Of a DNA stretch of 64,000 nt, positions 36,401 through 48,435 are shown piece after piece. Both the position numbers and the translations under genes were made by a program. Every line of letters starts with the position of its first letter. Position 1 is the first letter of the stretch. The stretch is from contig NC_087387.1 in the NCBI RefSeq assembly GCF_963675165.1, positions 247,001 through 311,000 on the forward strand, given 5' to 3'. The stretch is from Halichondria panicea. Its lineage: Eukaryota; Porifera; Demospongiae; Suberitida; Halichondriidae. The notes below the pieces were generated by a model, which ran no database searches, was not told the origin of the DNA, and saw only the letters and a list, made by a program, of their open reading frames with translations.

Positions 36401-39400
36401 ATGTTCAATCACAATACCAGAATATGGAGCGCCAATAAACGTTGGTCGATTGTCGTTCAGATTGTTCACGATAATTCGAGTATCTATAGAGTTAATTTGA
36501 TTGGTCCCTGGATTAGCTGCTGTCACGGTGATACTGTACTCCTGTACAAGCTCATAGTCCAAGTCACCAGTTACAGTTAGCGAGCCTTCAGAGCTGTCAA
36601 TATCAAAGGGAAGAAACCCACCACTCGTTGTCATAGAGAATTGGATTATTGCATTGTTGCCACTATCGGCATCAGAAGCTTGATACTGTGTCAGGACAAA
36701 CCCAGTTTGTGTGTTCTCGTTAATGTTGACTGTGTTGGGGCCAGAGATAAGTGGAGCATTGTCATTGAGGTCGTTGACGCTTACTAGCACAGCTGTACTG
36801 ATGGACACACTACCATCTGTTACAATCACTCGGAAAGAGTGGGAGGTGGCTGTTTCGTAATCAAGAATTGCAGACGTACTGATTCCACCATTAGAGTTAA
36901 TAGTAAAAGGTACGTCAGCTGGCGATATTCTGTAACTAAGCATTCCATTGGTCAGAGTTGGCATGTCTGGATCGTTAGCCTCTATTCGTCCAATCCAAGT
37001 GTTCGCAGGTCGGTTCTCGTTGATGGGATAAGAACAGCTGCCTTGCCTGGCACAGCTGGTGACAAAGAATGGATCCTCGTTGACATCAATCACTGTGATA
37101 GTAAAGCTTGTGGTACCAGTCACAGAAGTGCCCACTACATTCGCTCGAACAGTCAATGAGTAGCTATTAACGGTTTCAAAGTTAAGAGCAGAAGCAACCT
37201 CCACCACACCACTGGTAGAGTCTATAGAGAAAGCGTTTCCAGTGTTACCGCTAGTGATGGAATAAGTGATAGAGCCTGCCCCGTTAGTTGCTGTCACGGT
37301 AACCACATTTCGTCCAATGGCTGCGTCCTCTCGTACAGTAGCATCGCTGGGGGTCACTTCAAAATCCACTCGGTTGGTGATAATGTTCAGTTGTATTTGT
37401 AATTGTGAGCAGCTGCATGTAGCCCCTGAGCGTTCCACTATCACAAGCACATTGTATTGCGCCTGAGCATCGAAACTGATCGAAGAGAGAGATGAACTTC
37501 GTATTCTGAAAAATCTTCCATTGGAGATTTGAAATACGTTGCCATCGTTACCATCGGCTATTCGATACACCCAGCTGCAGAAAAAGAAGACAATAAATTA
37601 TTCTATTCGGCGCCTTTAAACTAGCTACATTACAAATTTTACAGGTATACCCCAATACAATAAATAAGCAGCTCTGAGCTAGGATACCTTTGAGAGGTAG
37701 CATCTGATCTCAAGAGAGTTATCAGATCCAGACTGTACTGGTCTCCTTCAACAACGTTATCAGTCACTTGAGTCTGAGTCAGAATTCGGTCCATGACAAC
37801 CAACAGCACATTGTTCATCACTTCTTGACCAAGGACTCCAATGTGAATTGTCTGTAAGCAAATCATACAAGGTACTTGTCATTCTAGTACATAACACATG
37901 ATGGGATATGTAAAGCGGCATATTTACTGTATACAAGAGGGACAACACAACACAAGTGTTGTCAAAGTACCCACTGTCCCCCATGTAATCATAGATATAA
38001 GAGGGAGAGGGATGGGAAACGGAGCACGTGCGCACAATCACTTCTGTGTAATGCCAAAAGTTGATCCGCGTTTCGGCTCTAGACACCCCGCCAACCCAGC
38101 GGGAAATGTTATTACTATCATTCACAGCTCCCCACTGGGACTCTTAGTCCTGTGCTGAGCATCCACGCCTACTGTGCATCATATAGAAGCGTTGTGTATC
38201 TCACCAAGAGCTTGAAAACTTTCAAAGGCAGTTTTTTGAGTGTTGTATTATCGTTTCGGCTCTATCTAGTGGCTTTGTGTACCTTCTACAAGGAGAGGCT
38301 GTGACTACAGCCCAAAATATTAATGATTCCCTCTTTCTTAAGTAGCTGGGCATTGTATGCAAGTAAAATCAAAGCCACTTGGCTTTAGGTTGGTAAGTAA
38401 TGTTCATTTTTGTCTTAGTAAGCTGGTTTTTAAAAGCAGACTTTTGGGTACCCATTTATAAAGTTACATCAATGATTGAATGTAGGTACATGTCTCTTTG
38501 TATTCATTGATAGTTGGTTCATCGTATCGGCACAGTAATTTACGACAGAACTTTGCTACATTTCCATAATTCTCTATCATGTCTGTGACTGTACTGGAAT
38601 ACTCAACGGTACAGACAGAGCTCCTCTCAAGAATTTGCTGTCCAAGCTGCTTTTTACTGCTTGGAGGGTCTCACTAACTATTGCTGCTACCTTGTTGTGA
38701 CTGTTCCACTAGCCATTGCTAATACATGGAGCTCAGTAGCTAGTTTATAGCCTAGTACTAGCTAAAAGCATGGGTTGGAGGAAATAAAGAAGAAAACATT
38801 GACCGAAACGCGGATCGTCAATGCTATTTACGTAGTGATTCCCATCCCTCTCCCTCTTATATCTATGATGTAATCAATGGCTACGGGACTCTTTTAGTCG
38901 CCACAACTTGAATTCTGTGGATCCAATTTCCAAAATTTTATAATTTTCTGAAAGCTTAGAAAAGTATCTTTCAAACTGTGTCATCGAAATTCATATTTGA
39001 GAGATAAAAGTATTTACCAATTTGGTGATCCATGGATAATAAATAGCCTAGGTCCAAGGCCGAAATATGAAAAATTTTGGCCCCCACAAAAAATGTTATT
39101 GAAACACATAATTTGATAGATACCTTTCTCAGCTTTCAGGAAATCATAACATTTTTGACATTGGATCAACGGTACTAAAGTTATGGCTGTTGAAAAATGT
39201 TCAACTATAACGGGTATATTTATTGGGACGAAATATACACAGAGTTTACATTCGCCATCAACACTTGCAGCTCTATATAAGTATGCACAGAGTTCTAATA
39301 ACCAGACAATTATAATAGACATGCACCTCTGTTCCTGGAGGAATGCTGAGCTGGCACTGTCTCCTGGAGACCCCTGTCCTCTCATCACGGACAGTGTTGG

Positions 39401-41568
39401 ATGTGAGGGGCCCTGGGTTGGTGGTAGCAGTGGAGCAGTAGAGGAAGCTGGCCCCAGATAGGTCAGTGAGCTCCACCAGTACAGAGCTGGTGAAGGAGGA
39501 GCACTCTGCCTGGTAGTACTGGAGGCTGTCCTGAGGTACAAGAGTCGACGTCCTCTCACAAGTGCCCACAATGGCAGCAGCTGGAGGGATGGAGGGGGAG
39601 GGGGAATGATGGGACATTGTGTAATAGCCTTATTCTTACTAAAAGAGTTAAGTTTTATGGTTATAACAGTGGATAAGTGGGTGTGGTTGGCTACTCACTC
39701 TCGCAGGTGGTGACACTGAGGAAGTCAACAAAAGCGATGGCGTCTCTGTAATTGCTGAGCAGGAATACGTGTTCATCGTCAGGGTCAGAGGAGATGAATC
39801 GCAACTCTGCCAGGTCTGGGTTACTCACTCCAATAGTGTACACCTGGACTCCAGAGTTTTTCAGATTATTGGCAGGATTTGTAATGGAGTATGAGTTTGA
39901 TTTCCCATCTGATAGGAAACAAGCAATTAACCCATTATATCAATAGTGTACGATACTAGACAATCTATTGTACATACATAATAAGCTTAATAATTATATA
40001 GCTCTTTATTAACTGAACTCACCAGTTATGAGAATGGCAATCCTAGGGATTCCCTCTGAAGCTGGTCTTGCACCATGGTCTTGGGAAGGGTCCAGGGCCT
40101 CTCTAGCATCCTCCAGAGCTAACGCTGTAGCTGTCTGCCCTCCTCTGTACGGAATGTTGTTTATAGCTGTGGTCAAGGCGCCCAAATTGGTGTATCGCAA
40201 TAGGCCAAATTCTATTCGAGAGCTGCCTGAGTAGGTGACTATCCCTACTCTGGTTTGTGTGGGACTAATGGAGAAGAAAGAGACAACGTTGGATATGAAC
40301 TGTTTTGCAAGGTTGTGATTTGTGCTCCCTACACTACCCGACTGGTCGATAATGAACACTACGTCAATGTTGCGATCACAACCTGTGATGTGTGTGTGTG
40401 TGGGAGGGGGAGTGATTGCAATGGCAGGATTGGTCACAGTACTGCATGAAGCTTACTATGCTAAATGTTGTTGCAAGAGCTTTATATATTCAATGAGGCA
40501 TTCAAAACTCTTGTTAAAGATACAAACTTACTTGAAGGGATCACACTGAGTCGAACGGTGTTGAAATTTTCATAGAAAACCCAGTCAAATTGTGAGTCTA
40601 TGGCAGCTGTGAGTAGATTCCTGTAATCTCCATCGTTGCCACCTTCCAATCGAACACTAATTGTACGACCTATATATAATATAAATTATGAAAACACAGT
40701 CAGACATTATTCAGAGTTACATCAGGCTCCTTTAGTAGAGCATAACTTTCTCACAATGAAGATGTATAAGTTTCTTAGATCAAATTGCTTTGTTTGCAGT
40801 GGAATAATGAACACAAATTAGTATCACCAACTTAAGGCAAAATACCATTACACCACCTGAAAGCTATTTTAATAGTCATGCTAAGTTGAGCAACAGATAC
40901 GAGTAATCAACCACGTGGTATGCAGTTAATGGCCTACTATACAAGGAGACGCATCTGTGATGTCTTCACCACTCATGCCTTTGCAGGACATAGCTCCCAT
41001 CCTTGTAGCCAGTTGTAATATCATAGATGAATTTGAATTAATTATTCAAGTCCATGCATCTACGATATTACAACAACCATCAAGAAATTTACACAGAGCT
41101 ATTCAAAATAGTGAAATGTTCATGCATATCTCAATTTCATGCAAGAATTAACCCCTCACCTTCGTAATGTAGAGAGAGGTCATCCAGAGCTCCATCTCGG
41201 AATGGTGTCCAAGCCCTCAAAACTGTTATCCTTCTGCTGGTGTACGTCGTGGCCAGAGTGTTCAAACGAGATTGTAACCGTGACGACATGATTCGGCTGT
41301 CACTGGTTGCAAAAGTTATGTCTGAGTTGGTGTTTGTTACGAGTTGAGAGTTGAATCTTGCAGAGCCACGATCGATGTAGTCCTGAATGGGTCTGCAAAC
41401 ATCTGTTTCTGATCGAGGAGGGTACATATTTCCGATCTCGAATGGATTTGGAATAGGAGCTGTAGAAAAATCTTGCTGAGCTAGACAGCACTGCAGTGTG
41501 ACTGCTGCTAGCAACAGATACAACTGGTGTTTACATGGAAACATTTCTGAATTGGGAGCAGCTAACAA
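30485..41568 (-). CDS. VWA-cadherin-Ig-EGF transmembrane receptor, gene B
   Basis: Eighteen exons on the minus strand: 41160-41568, 40532-40669, 40023-40382, 39699-39908, 39327-39580, 37688-37851, 33613-37574, 33313-33437, 33085-33211, 32892-32983, 32587-32797, 32381-32509, 32080-32222, 31624-31874 (donor at 31633, so exon is 31633-31874), 31331-31518, 30992-31121, 30723-30881, 30485-30551; 7110 nt, 2369 aa, no internal stop. Domain order is that of gene A. Exon lengths are equal to those of A except in exons 1, 7, 14, 15, 16 and 18. A start at 41544 is an alternative that places the ATG closer to the signal peptide (LYLLLAAVTLQCCLAQ). Differences from A lie in exon 2, one cadherin region, Ig1 and everything after exon 14. 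The juxtamembrane RRKR site is kept (31854-31865). The membrane helix (IGALLLLCVVVGLVVGGVV) and a Ser/Pro-rich tail with STSSTMDLLDN and ending DVVEGDNEC differ from the A tail. Ligand and function are unknown; adhesion or recognition is expected from the domains. Confidence 0.85.
32219..32350 (-). repeat. Minisatellite in gene B intron 12
   Basis: About four units of the array described at 27726-27925, read on the other strand (GGTGAGTACATGGGTATGTG). The lower copy number shows that this array changes faster than the flanking arm sequence. Confidence 0.9.
33613..37574 (-). other. Giant cadherin-repeat exon 7 of gene B
   Basis: A 3962-nt exon with the same ten cadherin linkers as the gene A exon and mostly silent or isolated differences. 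Clusters of change lie in the third cadherin repeat (FSMTTSGGFLPFDI against FSITPNNIPFDI), in the segment starting EIIPESFETGVEV (about 34515-34716) and in Ig1 (33613-33808). It is in frame throughout. Confidence 0.9.
37990..38867. mobile_element. 878-bp transposon inserted only in gene B intron 5
   Basis: The ends CATAGATATAAGAGGGAGAG and its inverse CTCTCCCTCTTATATCTATG form a perfect terminal inverted repeat of about 29 bp. A second pair of inner matches, GATCCGCGTTTCGG and CCGAAACGCGGATC, lies further in. The flanks ATGTAAT (37983-37989) and ATGTAAT (38868-38874) form a 7-bp target-site duplication, or 8 bp (ATGTAATC) if the element starts one base later. Gene A carries the uninterrupted target CCCATGTAATCAATGG (reverse strand). 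No transposase frame is visible, so it is non-autonomous; an 8-bp duplication would suit the hAT superfamily. Confidence 0.9.
38880..39200. mobile_element. MITE family 1 copy in gene B intron 5
   Basis: Orthologous position to the gene A copy at 21770-22098, in mirror orientation, with the same internal blocks. It therefore inserted before the A and B arms last became identical. Confidence 0.8.
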
Positions 41569-42360
41569 ATTCTATAACATGCAGCACTAGATAATCTAAT
41601 TATGCCCTAGAGCATCTGTAACTAAGACAGCTGAATTGAACGCTTTGTCCTTTTATACCAAGCAACATTGGAATGAGGCCCTACTAAGTTGCAATGCAGA
41701 ACGAATACAGTGCTACCCAAATATGACTTAATGCTCATAACGAAAAGTGAAGCCATCCATGCATGCAACAGAACGTAGGCTGTTCTACTTATACGTGCAT
41801 ATATACACCATGCAGAAATTTAATAAGGTGTTGCTTGGTGATTATCATTCCTCATTTCCTAAAGTTTATCGTATCAATTTACGAGCTAATCAAGAGAATT
41901 AATGGTCTGTGCATTATGCTCAAATAAAGGACAGTCTCCTAATTGAACAAAGGTCACTTTATGGTAGCTTCTCACACATGGATGACTGCACAAGAGAAGT
42001 GTAGCCGTTTAATTAGAGCACTACACTAATTATGAAATAATTAACCATATTTTGGTAAATGTTAACCTTTGAAGCTTAATTGAACTCCATGTCCTATAAT
42101 AGGGGGGGAGGGGTACCGTGAGAGAGGTGTGTGCACTGCACTATCATGCAGTCACATTGAATATTTCTGGTGTAGTCAATGGAGGTATACACCAATCGGT
42201 ATTTCTGAGCACATGATGACAACGACAGGATTGGAATTCTCCTATGCACGGAGACCACACGTCAAGAGACTCATAACACACTTCCAGTTCCATCGAGTAA
42301 CAAAATAGCACTTATATATATACATCGTAAATTGGACCGGAGACGTAGGAAATGCAGCGG

Positions 42361-42474
42361 CCAATCACATAGCTGCATGCATGCCGGCTGCACTATAATA
42401 GTGTACCCATGCAGCGCAGAATTATTAAAAATTAATCCGGCATGAAAAAAAACTACCGAACTACTGCCTAATGA
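42361..42474 (+). repeat. Dispersed ~115-bp repeat, copy 1
   Basis: CCAATCACATAGCTGCATGC through GCACTATAATAGTGTACCCA to ACTGCCTAATG. A second copy lies at 43003-43117. It contains the small palindrome CACTATAATAGTG. Confidence 0.8.
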
Positions 42475-42530
42475 AGGACAGGAACTATACTATACCACTG
42501 CAGTAGGCATTGAGTAGGACTGTTGCCTAT

Positions 42531-42689
42531 AATGAAAGACAGCAGTTTGCAGCCTTCTACAAACACCTGGCCAGTATGCTCTCGGACAAATGGAAGCAAC
42601 CATACAGCACCACCATTGGCTGGTTAAGATGTAGAATATCATTCTCACTACTCAGATCCTCCATCATGTGTCTGAGAGGCGCCAGATAG
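42531..42689 (+). pseudogene. Fragment of a retroelement-like protein, C-terminal piece
   Basis: The plus frame reads FYKHLASMLSDKWKQPYSTT followed by IGWLRCRISFSLLRSS and IMCLRGAR, then a stop at 42687-42689. The pattern W-K-PYS-T-WLRCR-SFSLLRS-MCLRG resembles the end of proteins commonly found next to reverse-transcriptase or integrase genes in invertebrate genomes; I recognise the pattern but not a named family. No upstream part or splice-linked partner is visible, so it is treated as a relic. The 62-codon frame on the minus strand is its shadow. Confidence 0.5.
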
Positions 42690-43002
42690 TCATCCTTCAA
42701 CGGCCATCTAACTGCTTCCGTGGACCTCACCATTGCGGACTCCAACCTCTCAGTCTGAACTCTGAATAATTATACATGTAGCTTCCATTACCATGCTCCA
42801 TCTCAGCCTCTGTCATTCAATACATGCATGTATGTTTAAAAAACTGTATTCCTTAACCTGTGAGTATAGTGCAGCAGAGGGATATATATATATATAGTGT
42901 GCTAACAATCTAGACAAAAAGCGGAGGTATACAATAAATTCCCACGAGAAAACCAAGTCGTCATGCATGGACACCAATTAGGCACATTATACAAAGCAGT
43001 GG

Positions 43003-43117
43003 CCAATCCCATAGCTGCATGCATGCCAGCTGCACTATAATAGTGTACCCATGCATGCAGAATTATTAAAAAACAATCCGGTATGGGAAAAAAACCACTG
43101 AACTATACTGCCTAATG
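43003..43117 (+). repeat. Dispersed ~115-bp repeat, copy 2
   Basis: Second copy of 42361-42474, differing at about a dozen positions, in the same orientation 640 bp away. The block between the copies includes the retroelement-like fragment, so the pair may mark duplicated flanks. Confidence 0.8.
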
Positions 43118-43797
43118 CGGATTACGGACTCAGTTCTGAACTCAGAATAATTATACAGCTTCACATTACTTTGCCTCAGCCTCTGTACTCACAATAGTCA
43201 ATATACAGTACATGTTTATTAATAAAAATAAAAATAAAAAATTCAATGAAAGACTACAGGAGGGCTGTTACCTAATGAAAGGCAGCAGGAAATGTACGCA
43301 CACAATACTATGATACGTACACTGCCAGGGTTTCACCCCCCCCCCCCATCCTCTACATGCACCAACCGTGCACCGATACCGTATTGCGAGGAATTAACAA
43401 TCCTCCTCTCAGTCTATGTACAGATTTCAATCTACCTTATATATAGCCACTGTGTTGCATCTGCATGCCCCCAGGCTATGCAAGTCTATATTCTAAAATA
43501 ATAATTATTGTTGAAAGAAGTTTCCATGGAACGGATTTTTTTGCAACTGTATCTCCAAAGAACGCATCCATACAAAGAGAGACTATTAACTTCGTTTTCA
43601 CTATCATATCATATCACACCGTTTATAACCCACACGCTATATTACTCTTTTGTTTGTATTATGTATAATTATATACGTATAGTTCATAGACTAGGTTACA
43701 GATTAATATTAGCTCTATATAGTTTCTGTGTACCTTTGCCCTATTATTGGCATAAACTTCTTTTATAAAAAAAACTACCACTGTAGCCGGGGCTGTT

Positions 43798-43985
43798 GAC
43801 TATCACAATGAAAGACTACAGGCCGAGGGCTGTGATCTAATGAAAGACTACAGGAGGGCTGTGATCTAATGAGAAAGATCACAGGAGGGCTGTGATCTAA
43901 TGAAAGACTACAGGAGACCTGTTGACTATCACAATGAAAGACGACAGGAAAGTTTCCCGGAAAGTTTCCCGGAAAGTTTCCCGGC
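43798..43985 (+). repeat. Two adjoining tandem arrays
   Basis: From 43798 to about 43945 a unit of roughly 37 bp (AATGAAAGACTACAGGAGGG then CTGTGATCT) is repeated about four times with variations. From 43948 to 43985 the 11-bp unit GGAAAGTTTCCC overlaps itself three times. No promoter meaning can be assigned. Confidence 0.85.
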
Positions 43986-44383
43986 CACCCACCTACAGCT
44001 CCGGAGCCCCGGTTTATAACCCACACGCTACATGGGTGAACTGCAACAAGTCAAAAACGTAGGAGGAAGGGGATCTTTTAGCTTCGATTTCAGGCCGCAC
44101 TGAAGATGAGACTACCGTACTGGTAGCTAGCTAGCTAGCTAGGGATCTTTGTGTATAAGCTAAAGCTGAGGCTGAACACAGACAAGTTAACGTACTTGGG
44201 TATCAGGTACAGTGTTTTGATCGAAACAGTGCGGGAGTTTACAGAGAAGAGGCAAGGTTGTTTCAGGAAGCTCTTTGATCTTACTTGCACGAGGGGATAA
44301 CCAGCCCCGCCCACTAACATGCTAAAAGTGGGCGTAGCTGATGACAGAGTCATGGAAACAAGCTAAAGTCAAAAGAGTGAGAA

Positions 44384-47300
44384 ATGAGTTCCAGTGCTCA
44401 AGCAGAGAGTGTTATAAAGAACATTATACGAGAGATTTGTCTGGAGTGTAGCTCCCAAGGGCAGAATGTCTCTGAAACCTTGGCTGCTTTCATGGTATGA
44501 GTATTTTATCATACAATAATTTTATGCTGGCATTTAGTACTGTCCTGTCACAGGTGAAAGCTGCTGTGCTCGACCCTGATAATGAGTTCAATGTTGAGCG
44601 GACGCTGACCAAAGAAGACGTCCAAAAACTCATACAGGTATAGAGAAATTTGGACACATGGCTTTGGCCCAATCGATATTATTATAGATCGTTTGTTTTT
44701 GACTATGGTTCCTTGTGTGCATGTACAGACGTGTGTGAGTCACCTGCTGGACCTCACCTCTCCTGCTCTGGACACAGTTAAGATGCAGGTCCACTTTGAT
44801 ATGAATTACTCTTCAAGATGTAAGAGCACTCTCATCATCCACAATCCTTTTATAATCGTTTACCCGTACAAAATCTATCAGATAACAATGCCTGTGTTTA
44901 CTGTCTACCTGACCTATCCTGTTGAACATTCACAGCCAGCTTAACAGCCTCCATTTCTCCATTTCCTCTCAGCTGAGTTCTTGCAAGAGCATCGCCATGT
45001 TTTAGAGGCTCGATTGGAGCCCATTATACGGGACATAGCTGACACCAGAGCTAGGAGCAGGGAGGAGCTAGAAGGTAATTACTGGCTGTATAATAAGCCA
45101 TAATCTGTATTACTAGACCTTTCTGAGCTCCTAGCTATGGCTGATGGAAACTGTTCTGAGTGGTGTGTTTCTGCAGGTTTATACAGGAAGATAGTTTCGT
45201 ATGCTCTCCTTCGCTCTGGTCTGGGTTCCCCCACTGAGATTGCCGTGGTCAGGGAAGCTACTGGTGAATCTATTAACCACTACCATTAGATTTAGATACC
45301 TGAACAAAGTGGTTATTATTCCACTATGACCTCCCCAGCTGCCCTCCAGAGTGTGTTTCCCCAGGCCGAGCTGGGTACATTCATGGCTCTGAGTAAACTG
45401 GACAAGGAGAAACAACTGAGGGAACTGACCAGTATCGTGACTGGCATCAGACTATTCAACAAGGAATGTGGGAAGGGAGGAGCTGGCATAGACGATTGTG
45501 AGTACATGGGTAGAGAATCCAAGTTGCTTTGTGTTGTAAAAATTAATGCCAGTTGTCTAGGCATATGCAGTGGTATCTTTGGACGGCCATAACTTGTGTT
45601 TGGATGGCCTAATTTCAACTGTTTAATGATTTTCTAGGGGCTCAAAGTGAGCTCTTTCAAATGGCATATTAAAATCAAAGGTCATTTTCAAGGCCATTTT
45701 TGACAAAAAAGCGTGGGCTATATATAGGTGGGGGAAAAGTGCGAAATAAGGTCTGGGAAAAAATATTGAGCTGAACATATCATCTGGAAGAGCTCTTTCT
45801 AAGCTTTCGGAAAATCAACAAATTATTAAGATTGGACCAACGGTTCGCAAGTTATTTTCGTTCAAAGATTGTTAATCTAACCTTGGTGATTTTTCCAATT
45901 AGGGTATGTTTTGATAGCTATCTTTTGAGTGCTCATAACTTGAGCTACAATTGTGCATTTTCACAATTAAAACATTCATTTTGTAGCCCTTTAAAAGGCC
46001 TATCCAATGATGTGTTTAGATCAGTGATTGCTGCAGTGCCGATAATTCTGAAGGATGCTTTACAAGTTACTAGTCAGAGCATTGAAGGAGAAATGGGCAA
46101 GACCCTCAAGATGGTGTATCAACTAACAGGTAAGTCCTAGCTCATATTCCTTTCTGTATCATACTCCCTCCCCCCACACACACCTCACACTCACACACCC
46201 ACACACATACACACACCCACCTCACACACACACCTCACACAGGTGTTCTAATGGAGATCATCGGTTCCCCCCACCCTCCGCCCACTCAACCATCCGTGCT
46301 CCTAATGAAACAAGCTCTTATCAACTGTCGACAACGCGAGTCATTCATCAAAGTACTCATGGTAAGCCATACACTGTCTGATGTAGTAATAATGACCTCA
46401 TTGTCTGTATAGAGGGACATTCTCACGTGTGCTGAGCACTTGGACCAGCTAGAGGAGGAGTTCAGTTCTGGTATGGAGTCTCTCAAGGAGATTGTCCAGT
46501 CCAAGACGGCCGTACCAACCTCTCACGTCTATGTGAGTGTACACTCAGTAATTCTTAGATATTGAAGTGCCTGTACTAGTTAGTCTATGAGAGCTATAAG
46601 CATGAATATTTGTAGGATCAAACTTTCAATGTACTACACTAATTCCGAACCTGCCTGTTACCACCCACACCACACACCACACACACACCACACACACACA
46701 CACAGCCGCTGTTCCTGTCACTGTCTCAGACCTGGATGGGTTTCCAAGATGAGGTGGTTCTGCTCAGTGTCCTCAGTAACCTGCTCACAAGTCTCAACCC
46801 ATTCATTCAGGTGACCAACCGTACGTATGCGTTTAGTTTCAAAAAATTGATACCGTAATTCAAGTTTTAATGGTCAGATTCTTAACATACTTTAGCATCT
46901 CGAAGGTATAGCTTTTGTGATGATAGTGTTGATTACTGTGGCTCTCTGTGTATTACAGAATGTGATTGATTTGACTGAGAGTGCTGCGTTCCAGGCCCTC
47001 CTACAAGCTGCCACTGTCCTCACTGACGACCAGCGGAGGGAACAGGTGAGCTCTCCTTGTGTCACACTACTAATCCAGGCGCCGTAATAAGAGCCACGAA
47101 TAATAATAATTATCAGTCAAAGAGTAGAGCTATAAAAATAAACGATTGTTGAAAATCGTTGGCACTTGAAATCCAATTTAAAATAGTTTTTCTCTACCAC
47201 TCCCTACATGTCTACCGTATAGCGGATAATTTTTGTGGGGAAAAATATTCGTGGTTTTCGTGGTTGGAGGTCTGGCCACGAATATTTTACCCACAAATGA

Positions 47301-48360
47301 AGCGACCTTGCCTACCTTTACCTACAATCCAAGCAGCAACCGCAAAAATATTACCCACGAAATGTCTCGCTATTGCTGAACCACGAATATTTTGTCCCCC
47401 AAAAATTACCCGCTATACGGTATTGAATGCTTCAAAGGATGTACTTGTATGTAAAGAAGAAAATAAGTTAGGGCTTTTCCTGGACTTAATTCATGAGCTC
47501 TAAGATCCTAGATAAGCTACACAAAGTGGTGGATTTTGATTCATAATTATAATTCCAGAACTCTAATAATGTGATAGACGTTCATACATGTAGTAGCTAC
47601 AGAATGCATATTTTGGTTTTCAGTATCAAGCACACATACACACCACACACACACACCGCACACACACGCACCGCACACACACGCACACACACACACATAC
47701 ACACCACACACACACGCACACACACACACATACACACCACACACACACACCGCACACACACGCACCACACACACACGCACACACACACACATACACACCA
47801 CACACACACACCGCACACACACACACACACACACACATACACACCACACACACACACCGCACACACACACACACACTGCACACGCACGCACCGCACACAC
47901 ACACCGCACACACACACACACACCGCACACACACACCGCACACACACACACCGCACACACACACACACACCGCACACATACACCACACACACACACCGCA
48001 CACACACACACACATCGCACACATACACCACACACACACACCACACACACACACATACACCACACACACACCACACACACACACACACACTGCACACACA
48101 CACACACCGCACGCACACACCGCACACACACACACCGCACACACACACCGCACACACACACACACACCGCACACACACGTCACTGTATAGAGCTCCAGTA
48201 CTGATGCTCGTGTGAATCCAGACAAGCACAGGAAGGCAGAGTTCTTATTCCCGGAAACCACAAAGGACTTTGAGCAGCTTCCCATTGAGTTTAGGGTAAG
48301 ACCTCTATATAATAGTAGCTCTCTTACAGAGCTATTATAACACACACACACACACACACC

Positions 48361-48435
<75 letters not shown>

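Larger units (their letters stand above)
31565..40382 (-). repeat. Right arm of the large inverted repeat (gene B exons 3-14)
   Basis: Reverse-complement partner of 20595-28580. It is longer mainly because of the 878-bp insertion at 37990-38867. The spacer between the arms, about 28581-31564, is not repeated and holds exons 15-18 of both genes. Confidence 0.85.
41569..44383. other. Gene-poor region between gene B and CFAP206
   Basis: About 2.8 kb. It holds the upstream region of gene B, a pair of dispersed repeats, a retroelement-like fragment, two small tandem arrays and a poly-C tract near 43338-43347. The last 200 bp (GCTAGCTAGCTAGCTAGGG near 44123, then sequence to 44383) should include the CFAP206 promoter. 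No other gene is supported. Confidence 0.5.

Noticed and set aside
19156..41568. Genes A and B as two haplotypes of one gene misassembled in tandem
   Set aside because: Both copies have complete but different exons 1-2 and 15-18, different introns 1 and 2 and different flanks, which two alleles would not show; long reads would still be a fair check.
42557..42745. 62-codon minus-strand frame starting MESAMVRSTEAVRW
   Set aside because: The plus-strand reading has the recognisable retroelement-like pattern, so this is its shadow.
47547..48429. Long open frames on both strands made of VCV and THT residues
   Set aside because: They are translations of the CA microsatellite in CFAP206 intron 11; no domain and no codon signal apart from the repeat.
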